From assembly GCA_017592665.1 (NCBI GenBank), contig JAGFNW010000021.1, forward strand, positions 62,001 to 126,000: a stretch of DNA of 64,000 nucleotides. Direction: 5' to 3'. The notes beneath the pieces were generated by a model. That model saw only the letters and a list, made by a program, of their open reading frames with translations, was not told the origin of the DNA and did not search any database. The first letter of the stretch is position 1. The number at the start of each line of letters is the position of its first letter. This document shows positions 25,821-32,675 of the stretch, one piece after another. This DNA is from Streptosporangiaceae bacterium NEAU-GS5 (GTDB taxonomy: Bacteria; Actinomycetota; Actinomycetes; Streptosporangiales; Streptosporangiaceae). The position numbers and the translations under genes were made by a program.

Positions 25821-26330
25821 TCACCCACCGGTGCTCGCGGCCCCGGTGCGCGGCGCGGGTGGTTCGCTCACCAGGGTGTGGATGTCGTCGGGCGTCAGGC
25901 CGGCGGCGTCCTGAAGGGCCCGCCTGAGCACGGCCTCGCCGGCGCCGGCGGGGGCGTCGGCTGGGATGATCAGCAAGACGATCGGCTCCTCGGCCGCGAA
26001 GCTGAGCGTGATCAGACGTGGGTCGGTGGAGTGGAACCAGCCGATGCGGACCTGCCGCCCGCGGGCCGGGATATGGCGCGGGATGCGCGGCCATGCGTCC
26101 CGGTGCACGCTGACCCGCAGTGTGGTCCGGCCCAGGCGCTGGTCGACGGCGGCGATGAGATTGGGCAGCTCGGCGGCGGCGTCGTGCGAGTAGGGCCACC
26201 AGGCCCCGTCGACCACGGCCCGCCGATCCAGCACCGGGTGGAGACTGAGCCGCAGCGTGGAATTGACGCGGGGGATCGACGAGGAGGCGGGGCTGAGAGG
26301 CGGTGGATGAAAAAGAAGTGCCGGCATCAT
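25821..26330 (-). CDS. DUF5994 family protein
   Basis: 169 residues with the family pattern GAWWPYSHDAAAELPNLIAAVDQRLG, then RVSVHRDAWPRIPRHI and RQVRIGWFHSTDPRLITL. Function unknown; no signal peptide or membrane span. The Trp- and Arg-rich core is well conserved in actinomycetes, often near stress or anti-sigma genes, which fits the STAS gene downstream. It is divergent from a tyrosine recombinase, with a 30-base inverted repeat between them. Confidence 0.8.
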   Translation of the reverse strand: MMPALLFHPPPLSPASSSIPRVNSTLRLSLHPVLDRRAVVDGAWWPYSHDAAAELPNLIAAVDQRLGRTTLRVSVHRDAWPRIPRHIPARGRQVRIGWFHSTDPRLITLSFAAEEPIVLLIIPADAPAGAGEAVLRRALQDAAGLTPDDIHTLVSEPPAPRTGAASTGG

Positions 26331-26444
26331 GTCGCCTTACCTGTCCGGGCCCCTCCGAACGGGGCCGGTAGCGGTGATTCGCCGGGGCGACGCGACCTGA
26401 GTGCCAACGCTCGAAAAATCCTCGGTACCTCCACTCTACCGCAC

Positions 26445-26474
26445 AACTTCCGGAATTTTTGAATTCCGGAAGTT
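26445..26474. repeat. 13-bp perfect inverted repeat with TTCCGGAA cores beside the recombinase gene
   Basis: AACTTCCGGAATT, spacer TTTG, then the exact complement. Each arm contains the self-complementary TTCCGGAA. A further CTTCCGG half-copy lies just inside the recombinase start (about 26489-26495). It could be a recombinase binding or crossover site, or an operator for either divergent gene. Confidence 0.65.
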
Positions 26475-26485
26475 AGACTGAGGAC

Positions 26486-27493
26486 GTGACTTCCGGGAAC
26501 TGGCCGTCAGAGATCGCGGAACCGGCCGGAGTGCTTTCTGCGAACATCCGCCGGTCGCGGGCCGTCCCGCTGCCCGCTCCGCACGCCGCGGTCCTGGCCG
26601 ACTACGCCGCCGCGCTCGAGCGCGCTCCGCTCGGCGACTCCACCAAGGCCAAGTACGCCTCCCGGCTGCGCGGCTACCTGGCCTGGCTGGCCGCCCAGGC
26701 CGAGGCCGGCCTTTGGGACGGCGACCCGCTCGCCGACGCGGCCGCGGCCGCGGGAGCGGTGCGCGACTTCCGCCACCACCTCAAGAACGGCCACCGCGCC
26801 GCCAACACCATCGACACCTATCTGTCGGCCATCGACGACTTCTACTCCCGTCGCGGCCTCGGCAAACCCCAGGCCCGCCGCGAGCGGGACGCCCGCCGCC
26901 GCGCCGCCCCCCGTGCCCTGGACCCCGAGGGCGCCCGCCGTTACATCCGCCACGTCCAGCTCACCGCATCCCCGCGCGACAAGGCCATCGCCCTGCTGCC
27001 CTACTTGGCCGGCCTGCGCATCTCCGAAGTCGTCGGCCTCGATGTGGCCGATGTCCGGCTGTCGGCCCACCCAGGCGAGCTGTGCATCCGGGGTCAGGGC
27101 CGCGACGGCGGCAAGATCCGCCTGCTGCCGGTTCACATGGACCTGCGCCAGGCCCTCACCGACTGGCTGGCGACGCGCCCCGGCTGGAAGGGAGCCGGCA
27201 CCCAGGTCGCGGTCTTCCTCAACCACCGAGGCGGCCGCCTGAGCGACCGCGCCGCCCGCGACATCATCACGGGCCTCGGCGACGCCGTCGGCCTGGGCGA
27301 TGACCCCACCGAGCCCTTCAGCCCGCACGTCCTGCGCCACACCTTCGCCACCCAGCTCATCCGCGACGGCAAGGACCCGATCCTGGTCGCCGAACTCCTC
27401 GGCCACGGTTCGCTCGACACCACCCGCCGCTACGCCCTGCCCGCCGAAGCCGACAAGGCAGCCGCCTTGGACGCCCTGATCACCGACCATTAG
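26486..27493 (+). CDS. tyrosine recombinase/integrase, XerC/XerD-like
   Basis: 335 residues with an N-terminal SAM-like core-binding domain (about 35-140) and a C-terminal catalytic domain. The catalytic set is visible: Arg in LAGLRISEVVGL, HxxR in HVLRHTFATQL, His in LLGHGSLDTTRRY, and that final Tyr as nucleophile. No phage or plasmid genes flank it, so it is not part of an obvious prophage. GTG at 26486 has GAGG only 2-3 bases before it, and a TAGACT -10-like box ends 6 bases upstream, so a leaderless start is possible. The adjacent inverted repeat may be its target. Confidence 0.88.
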   Translation: MTSGNWPSEIAEPAGVLSANIRRSRAVPLPAPHAAVLADYAAALERAPLGDSTKAKYASRLRGYLAWLAAQAEAGLWDGDPLADAAAAAGAVRDFRHHLKNGHRAANTIDTYLSAIDDFYSRRGLGKPQARRERDARRRAAPRALDPEGARRYIRHVQLTASPRDKAIALLPYLAGLRISEVVGLDVADVRLSAHPGELCIRGQGRDGGKIRLLPVHMDLRQALTDWLATRPGWKGAGTQVAVFLNHRGGRLSDRAARDIITGLGDAVGLGDDPTEPFSPHVLRHTFATQLIRDGKDPILVAELLGHGSLDTTRRYALPAEADKAAALDALITDH

Positions 27494-27560
27494 TCGTCGG
27501 AACCCATTGCGCTTGGGGGAAGACGCGGCGGTGGTGGGTGGCGGCGGTGGCGGGGTGACG

Positions 27561-27675
27561 ACCGGTGGTCCGCGGGCATGGGGGACCGGTGGTCCGTGGC
27601 GTGGGGACCGGTCTGGCTCCGGCGCGGTGTCCCGCGGGCGTGGGGACTGGCCTGGCTTCGGTGCGGTGTGCCGCG
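27561..27675. repeat. degenerate G-rich direct repeats after the recombinase gene
   Basis: ACCGGTGGTCCG occurs at 27561 and 27585, each followed by G-rich sequence (GGGCATGGGG, then GGCGTGGGG). Two longer related units starting ACCGGTCTGGCT (27607) and ACTGGCCTGGCT (27646) follow, each ending in GCGGTGT(C/G)CCGCG. It lies between convergent genes and has no coding sense. Confidence 0.55.
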
Positions 27676-28473
27676 CTACGCGTCGTGCACCTCGAAGGCT
27701 TCGCCGTCGGTGCTGGCGATTACGACCGTGTAGCCGTCGAGGTCCTTGAGCCAGACCTCGCGGTGGCCAGGCCCGTTGCCCTGGCCCTCCGGCGGGTTGC
27801 GGTGCGGAGGGCGGACCACCGTGGCCCCGAGATCGGCCGCGCGCTGGAGTACGCCGTCGAAGTCGGTGACCTCCCCGAACCACACCAGTACGCCGTTTCC
27901 GACATCGCTGCCGTCGTCGGTGAACAGGCCGTGGTGGTGCTCGACGCGCCGTTGGTGGAGCTGGAGCACGAGGACGCCGTCGGCGAGCAGGCGCTCGTAC
28001 TCCGGCCCGCCGTGGTCGCTGCGCAGACCGAGGAGCTGCTGATACCAGCGGCTGGACGCCTCGACGTCGCGGACGCCGAGCAGCGTCTGGGCCATGGCGG
28101 TGCGGGCCGGCGCGACGACGCCGATCCGGTTGCCCGCGGGGTCGTCGATCTCAGCCAGCCAGCGTTCACCGCCGTCCGGCTGGGGGCGTCCATGGACCCG
28201 GCCACCGGCGTCCTGCACCCGTTGCAGCGCGGGATACAGCTGGTCGACCCAGATCCAGACGACCGGCCCGGCATCGCGGGCCGGGGCCAGATCGGTGGTC
28301 CACTGTCCGATCATCCCGGGTGCTTCGAAGCCGCCGCGCTCGGCGTCGGCGGACCAGCCGAAGGCCGCCTGGTAGAAGGCCGCGGAGCGGGCCACGTCTG
28401 TGGCGGGCAGCTGCAGATAGGCGATGGCGCCCTCGGCCGGGTGCTGAGCAATGGCACGAGTGGGTCGGCTCAC
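27676..28473 (-). CDS. two-domain VOC family protein
   Basis: 265 residues from GTG at 28473, which has GAAGGAG 6 bases upstream. The first VOC domain (about 10-125) contains AYLQLPATDVARSAAFYQAAFGW and WLAEIDDPAGNRIGVV. The second (about 130-262) contains LLGVRDVEASSRWYQQLLGL and EVWLKDLDGYTVVIAS. Metal-ligand-like Glu and His positions are present in the second domain. Substrate unknown. It begins 11 bases after a TetR stop and is surely co-transcribed with it; the ribosome-binding site lies at the end of the TetR gene. Confidence 0.87.
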   Translation of the reverse strand: MSRPTRAIAQHPAEGAIAYLQLPATDVARSAAFYQAAFGWSADAERGGFEAPGMIGQWTTDLAPARDAGPVVWIWVDQLYPALQRVQDAGGRVHGRPQPDGGERWLAEIDDPAGNRIGVVAPARTAMAQTLLGVRDVEASSRWYQQLLGLRSDHGGPEYERLLADGVLVLQLHQRRVEHHHGLFTDDGSDVGNGVLVWFGEVTDFDGVLQRAADLGATVVRPPHRNPPEGQGNGPGHREVWLKDLDGYTVVIASTDGEAFEVHDA

Positions 28474-28484
28474 GTCGTTCTCCT

Positions 28485-29174
28485 TCAGTGGTGGACGGAT
28501 CCGGGAGTGTCGTGGATGAGCAGCCGGCGGGCGGAGCGGGCGAACCAGGCCTGGTAGCGCTCGATCGTCCAGCCACGGCGCCGGACCAGGCGGTCGAACA
28601 GCGCGGGGTCCATCAGGATCCACACCGTGTCGACGGCGTCCTGCCTGTCCAGGTCGGCGCGGAGGGGGGCGTGGGCGGTCAGCCCGTCGACGATCCAGCC
28701 GGCGGTGACCTCCCGCTGCTCGATCATCTGCGCGGCGATGCCGGCCAGCCCGGAGTCGGCCGCGGATCCCTCGAACACGGCCAGGACCAGGCCGGCGGAA
28801 CGGGCCTGGGCCGAGCCGATCACGCCCCCGACGACATCAAGGAACTCCTCCCCGCTGACGGCGTTGCGCGCGGCCACCGTCCAGTCGCGGTCCAGCACGG
28901 GGACCGGCTCGTCGTCACCGGCGATCGCGACGTCGATGGCGTCCTTGAGCAGGCGCGCCTTGGTGCCGAACAGCGACTCGACGGTCGGCACCGAGACGCC
29001 GGCCGCCGCCGCCACGGCGCGCATCGTGGTCACGGCATAGCCCTGCGCCACGAACACCGAGGTGGCGGCCTCGATCACGCGCCGCCTGGTGTGGCGTGCC
29101 TGCTCCTGCCGGCGGCTCGAGCGATAGGAACGCGCCGGGGCCCGCTCGCCGGGCTCTGATCCCACAGAGGACAC
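28485..29174 (-). CDS. TetR family regulator, first gene of a two-gene operon
   Basis: Up to 229 residues. HTH: RRRVIEAATSVFVAQGYAVTTMRAVAAAAGVSVPTVESLFGTKARLL. The GTG at 29174 is the outermost start and touches a 31-base palindrome; a GTG three codons in (29165) is equally possible, and no ribosome-binding site is seen, suggesting leaderless initiation. It probably represses its own operon, including the VOC gene, through the palindrome. Confidence 0.85.
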   Translation of the reverse strand: MSSVGSEPGERAPARSYRSSRRQEQARHTRRRVIEAATSVFVAQGYAVTTMRAVAAAAGVSVPTVESLFGTKARLLKDAIDVAIAGDDEPVPVLDRDWTVAARNAVSGEEFLDVVGGVIGSAQARSAGLVLAVFEGSAADSGLAGIAAQMIEQREVTAGWIVDGLTAHAPLRADLDRQDAVDTVWILMDPALFDRLVRRRGWTIERYQAWFARSARRLLIHDTPGSVHH

Positions 29175-29204
29175 AATTGACTATGGCCGTCCCATAGTCA
29201 ATTG
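29174..29204. promoter_or_regulatory. 31-bp palindrome CAATTGACTATGG-N5-complement at the TetR start
   Basis: Thirteen-base arms match exactly. The outer arm includes TTGACT, a good -35 for the minus strand, so a bound repressor would cover the whole promoter. It directly abuts the start codon of the TetR gene. Confidence 0.85.
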
Positions 29205-29285
29205 CCGTTGCCGTACGGCATCGACGAACTCAGCCCGCGAAGCGGTCGGTTGGCGGTCGCGGGAGGCATTTGATGGAATCGGTCT

Positions 29286-29655
29286 ATGCAGACACGAGGA
29301 CATGACATCGAAGTCAAGGCTCTATCAGATCAGGTCGTCGTGCGGGTCAAGGACGTGGTCGTCGCGACCTCGTCGCGGCCGGTCGTCCTCACCGAGACGG
29401 GCTCCCCCTGCTCGGTACTATCTTCCGCCGGCGGATGTGCGGATGGATCTGCTCAGGTCATCGACGACCACGTCGCACTGCCCGTTCAAGGGTGACGCCG
29501 TCTACTGGACGGTCCAGGCCGGTGACGACGTGGCCGAGGACGTGGTCTGGTCCTACCCGGAGCCGTTCCCGAAGGTCGAGGAGATCGCCGGCCTGCTCGC
29601 CTTCTGGCCCGAGAAGCCGGGCGTCACCTTGGAGGTGAACGGGCAGGTCGTATAA
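29286..29655 (+). pseudogene. DUF427 family gene interrupted by a +1 frameshift
   Basis: Reading from ATG 29286, the protein matches the DUF427 N-terminal half (VVVRVKDVVVATSSRPVVL then TETGSP). At a CCCCCT run near 29404-29410 the frame is lost. The family sequence resumes one base later as ARYYLPPADVRMDL, CPFKGDAVYW and VWSYPEPFPKVEEIAGLLAF, ending at 29655. Without the extra base it would encode about 122 residues, the normal single-domain size. It is a recent pseudogene or an error in a C run. DUF427 function is unknown. Confidence 0.8.
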
Positions 29656-30498
29656 GCGCTCGGCCGGATGCCCGGCGCGGGGTCCGAACCGGAACCGTAC
29701 GATGCGGGTCGATCGCTTCATGCCCGGCATCAGGTTCATGAGGCGGTATATGCGGCGTATGTTCGCGGGAGCCTTGGCCATCAGCACCGGTGAGTCGTTC
29801 ATCGGCGCCTCGTCGGCGTATTCGAGCCGGGGGTGCCAATCGGCGATCGCGGCCGGGTCGTTGAAGCCGCTGTGGAATCGGGTGCCGTATTTGCGCAGCG
29901 TGGGGTCCCATTTGGAGGTGCGCCACGCCCAGACCGGCACCGTGTCGAACTGAGCCTGGCCGCTGGGGAAGGCGTCGACGACGCTGGTCAGCAGCCGCCT
30001 TACCTCGGTTTCGGTCAGGTAGGGCACCAGCCCTTCGGCGATCATCAGCGCCGGCCGGTCGTGGGGGACACGGTCCAGCCAGGTCAGGTCGGTGACGTTG
30101 GCGCCGATCAGGGTGTAGTGCTCGCGCGGCGGCAGGAATTCCCGCCGCAGTTCGATGACGTTGGGATAGTCCAGGTCGTACCAGTCGACGGTGGGAGGCG
30201 GGTCGATCCGGTAGACGCGGGCGTCGAGGCCGCAGCCGAGGTGCAGCACCACCGCGTCGGGGTGATCGGCGAGGAAGCTCCGGGCCCAGTCGTCGTGGGC
30301 TTTGGCGCGCACCACGGCGGCGAGCCCGATCTGGCTGGTGCCGAATCTACGTTTGTCGTAGTCCGGGTCGAGGCGGCGCATCGCCTCTTCGGCGTATCGG
30401 TCGCCGAGGATCGGGTCAGGCAGCCGGTTGTCCAGCGCTTTGGCCTTGAGGACGGGGCTGAGGGTCTTCTGTGCCCCGACGAGTTCGGCGTCCTTCAC
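29458..30498 (-). CDS. class I SAM-dependent methyltransferase (LCMT/PF04072-like) with an abnormal C-terminal extension
   Basis: 346 residues from GTG at 30498. The family pattern begins KDAELVGAQKTL and contains a SAM-binding VVLHLGCGLDARVYRID, DYPNVIELRR and LMIAEGLVPYL. The reaction is probably O-methylation, substrate unknown. The family-like part ends near RIVRFRF (about residue 270); the last 75 or so residues are encoded on the strand opposite the DUF427 frame and look like antisense translation, so a natural stop has probably been lost. A leaderless promoter (CTGACT-17-TAGTGT, 7 bases before the GTG) sits at the end of the sigma gene. Confidence 0.8.
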   Translation of the reverse strand: MKDAELVGAQKTLSPVLKAKALDNRLPDPILGDRYAEEAMRRLDPDYDKRRFGTSQIGLAAVVRAKAHDDWARSFLADHPDAVVLHLGCGLDARVYRIDPPPTVDWYDLDYPNVIELRREFLPPREHYTLIGANVTDLTWLDRVPHDRPALMIAEGLVPYLTETEVRRLLTSVVDAFPSGQAQFDTVPVWAWRTSKWDPTLRKYGTRFHSGFNDPAAIADWHPRLEYADEAPMNDSPVLMAKAPANIRRIYRLMNLMPGMKRSTRIVRFRFGPRAGHPAERLYDLPVHLQGDARLLGPEGEQAGDLLDLRERLRVGPDHVLGHVVTGLDRPVDGVTLERAVRRGRR

Positions 30499-30505
30499 GA
30501 CAACG

Positions 30506-30534
30506 ACACTAGTGACGCAAGCGGACGAAGTCAG
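30506..30534 (-). promoter_or_regulatory. leaderless promoter of the methyltransferase gene
   Basis: On the minus strand CTGACT (30534-30529), a 17-base spacer and TAGTGT (30511-30506), then 7 bases to the GTG at 30498. The spacing puts the transcription start at or beside the start codon, and there is no ribosome-binding site. The -35 overlaps the stop codon of the sigma factor gene. Confidence 0.6.
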
Positions 30535-31757
30535 CTCAGCGCGGCCGCCTTGCGTAGCAGCACCGAGCGTTCGCGCTGGTTGGCGCACAGCCGGGCGGCC
30601 AGCTCAAGCTCGGCACGCGCCTCCGGTAGCCGGCCGAGGCGGGCCAGCAGCTCTCCGCGTACGGTCGGCACCAGATGCGAACCGGGGAGCCGATCCAAGG
30701 CGATCAGATTGTCCACGATGGCCAGGGCCTGCTCCGGCCCCGAGGCCATGGCCACGGCGACGGCCCGGTTGAGCTCGACCACGGGCGAGGGCGCGACCCG
30801 GCCGAGCGCCTCGTAGAGGACCACGATCCGATCCCAGTCGGTCGCCTCGACCGAGGGCGCCGACGCGTGGGCGGCGGCGATCGCGGCCTGCAGGCCGTAG
30901 GGGCCGAGGCCGCGGGCCGACGCCTTGGTCAGCGCGGCCAGCCCGCGCCGGATCGCCGAGAAGTCCCACCGCCGCCGGTCTTGGTCCTCGAGCAGGATCG
31001 GCGAACCGTCCGGACCGGTCCGGGCCGGGAAGCGCGCGGCCGTCAGCTCGCACAGCGCGAGCAGGCCGTGCACCTCCGGCTCGTCCGGCTGCAGCGCGGC
31101 CAGCGTGCGGGCCAGCCGGATCGCCTCGTACGCGACGTCGGGACGGAGCAGCCGGTCGCCCGACGTGGCCGTCGACCCCTCACTGAAGATCACGTAGAGC
31201 ACGCTGAGCACGCCGCCGAGCCGTTCGCGGCGCTCATCGGCCGACGGCAGCTCGAACGGCACCCCGGCCGCCGCGATCGTCTTCTTGGCCCGGGTGATGC
31301 GGGCCTGCACGGTCGGCACGGGCACGAGGAACGCGCGGGCGATCTGTTCGGTGGACAGGCCGCCGACCACGCGCAGGGTAAGCGCCACCCGGGCCTCGGG
31401 GGAGAGCACCGGGTGGCAGCTGACGAACATCAGCGCCAGGACGTCGTCGTCGATCCGGTCGGGGTCGATTTCCTCGTCGATCGCCGGGTCGGTCGCCGCG
31501 TCGGTCGCCAGCAGGACGTACCGGTCCTGCAGGGCGGTCCGGCGGCGGATCGCGTCGATGGCCCGCCGCCGGGCCGTGGCCATCAGCCATCCGGCCGGAT
31601 TGGCCGGAGAGATGACCGGCCACGACACCAGCGCCTCGGCCACGGCCTCCTGGGCGGCGTCCTCGGCCAGCCCGAAATCGCCGGTGAACCGGGTCAGCGC
31701 GGCGACGATCCGCGCCGACTCGATCCGCCAGACCGCCTCGACGTCGGCTGCGCCCAT
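30531..31757 (-). CDS. RNA polymerase ECF sigma factor, ECF42/SigJ-like with long C-terminal domain
   Basis: 408 residues. Sigma region 2 (DFGLAEDAAQEAVAEALVSWP, ATARRRAIDAIRR) and region 4 (LTLRVVGGLSTEQIARAFLVPVPTVQARITRAKKTI) occupy about the first 190. The rest is the helical DUF6596/TPR-like extension found in group ECF42 (EAIRLARTLAALQPDEPEVHGLLAL, LEARAELELAARLCAN-like helices). ATG at 31757 overlaps the stop of the DGPF-family gene in TGATG. ECF42 sigmas are known to sit with DGPF/YCII proteins and lack an anti-sigma factor; the same holds here. Confidence 0.93.
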   Translation of the reverse strand: MGAADVEAVWRIESARIVAALTRFTGDFGLAEDAAQEAVAEALVSWPVISPANPAGWLMATARRRAIDAIRRRTALQDRYVLLATDAATDPAIDEEIDPDRIDDDVLALMFVSCHPVLSPEARVALTLRVVGGLSTEQIARAFLVPVPTVQARITRAKKTIAAAGVPFELPSADERRERLGGVLSVLYVIFSEGSTATSGDRLLRPDVAYEAIRLARTLAALQPDEPEVHGLLALCELTAARFPARTGPDGSPILLEDQDRRRWDFSAIRRGLAALTKASARGLGPYGLQAAIAAAHASAPSVEATDWDRIVVLYEALGRVAPSPVVELNRAVAVAMASGPEQALAIVDNLIALDRLPGSHLVPTVRGELLARLGRLPEARAELELAARLCANQRERSVLLRKAAALS

Positions 31758-32137
31758 CAGCTCTGAACGGTGCTGTCCTGCGGGACCTCGTCCTCTTCGG
31801 GCACCCGCCGCACCTCGATCTTGGATCCGGGGGCCGCCGGGACCCGCTTGGCCCACTCGACCGCCTCCTGCTTCGACGCGACGTCGAGCAGGAAGAAGCC
31901 CCCGAACAGTTCCTTCGTCTCTCCGTACGGCCCGTCGGTGACCACCGGCACCTCGCCGCTGAAGTCGACCACGACGCCGATGCCGGGATCGTCGAGCCCC
32001 TCGGCCGCGAGGAGGACGCCCGCCTTCATCATCTCCTCGATGAACAGGCGCGTCTTGGCGATCCCCTCCTCGATCGTGGCCATCATGGCGGCGTTCGACT
32101 CGTCGGTGCCCCGCATGATCAGCATGTACTTCGACAT
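31757..32137 (-). CDS. YciI/DGPF family protein paired with the ECF42 sigma
   Basis: 126 residues from ATG at 32137 with GAGGAG upstream. The YCII fold pattern is KYMLIMRGTDES, then VLLAAEGLDDP, then the motif TDGPYGETKELFGGFFLLDV, where the usual DGPF reads DGPY. Partner genes of ECF42 sigmas carry this motif and are thought to be regulators or targets of the sigma. Translationally coupled to the sigma gene. Confidence 0.9.
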   Translation of the reverse strand: MSKYMLIMRGTDESNAAMMATIEEGIAKTRLFIEEMMKAGVLLAAEGLDDPGIGVVVDFSGEVPVVTDGPYGETKELFGGFFLLDVASKQEAVEWAKRVPAAPGSKIEVRRVPEEDEVPQDSTVQS

Positions 32138-32279
32138 CGCGCTCTCCTCATCCGGCCGGGGCCGCCTTTCGGCCCCTCGCACCCACACGTCGAACGAGCG
32201 GCCCGAGGATCGACACGGCCCCGGAGAAATCTCGCCGCGCCGCGGCCGAACCCGTCTTACCGGCCCGCAGCGGTCGGTG

Positions 32280-32555
32280 TCACCGGCCCGGAGCGTACCG
32301 CTGGGCGGCGCGCGCCCGGGCCTTCGCGGCCTCGATCTCCCTGTCCCGGGGGGCCGCGGTGGTCACCAGGCGGTCGAGCAGCTCCCGGGTCGCCTCCGCG
32401 ACGGCCCGCACGGCCTCGTCGAAGGCTTCGCGGTTGGCCGCCGACGGGCGGGTCGTACCGCTGATCTTCCGGACGTACTGCAACGCGGCGGCTTCGACCT
32501 CGTCGTTGGTGGCGGGCGGCTCGAAGTTGTGGAGAGGGTGGATGCTTCGGCACAT
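32280..32555 (-). CDS. DUF2277 family protein
   Basis: 91 residues from ATG at 32555 (AAGGTGAAG upstream). Nearly the whole protein fits the family: MCRSIHPLHNFEPPATNDEV, ALQYVRKISGTTRPS, then LLDRLVTTAAPRDREIEAAKARARAA. Function unknown; small, soluble and charged, suggesting a nucleic-acid or protein partner. It is divergent from giant gene A, with only 120 bases between. Confidence 0.88.
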   Translation of the reverse strand: MCRSIHPLHNFEPPATNDEVEAAALQYVRKISGTTRPSAANREAFDEAVRAVAEATRELLDRLVTTAAPRDREIEAAKARARAAQRYAPGR

Positions 32556-32640
32556 AACTTCACCTTGCCACGTGTGCCGCTCGCCGGGCCGGCCGGGCCG
32601 TGCTTTTCCGGCCAGAGCCTCGGCGGGGGACAAATGGCCG

Positions 32641-32669
32641 TTGGTGATCGCCGGATCCGCGTCTACCGT
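32641..32669 (+). promoter_or_regulatory. leaderless promoter of giant gene A
   Basis: TTGGTG at 32641-32646, a 17-base spacer and TACCGT at 32664-32669, then 6 bases to the ATG at 32676. No ribosome-binding site precedes that ATG. The geometry fits a leaderless transcript starting at the A of ATG or next to it. Confidence 0.55.
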
Positions 32670-32675
32670 GCGTTC

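Noticed and set aside
31770-32675. Open reading frame extending giant gene A 302 codons upstream
   Set aside because: This part runs antisense to the DGPF-family and DUF2277 genes, is Ser/Arg/Pro-rich, and has no ribosome-binding site. The promoter-like boxes just before 32676 fit a start there.
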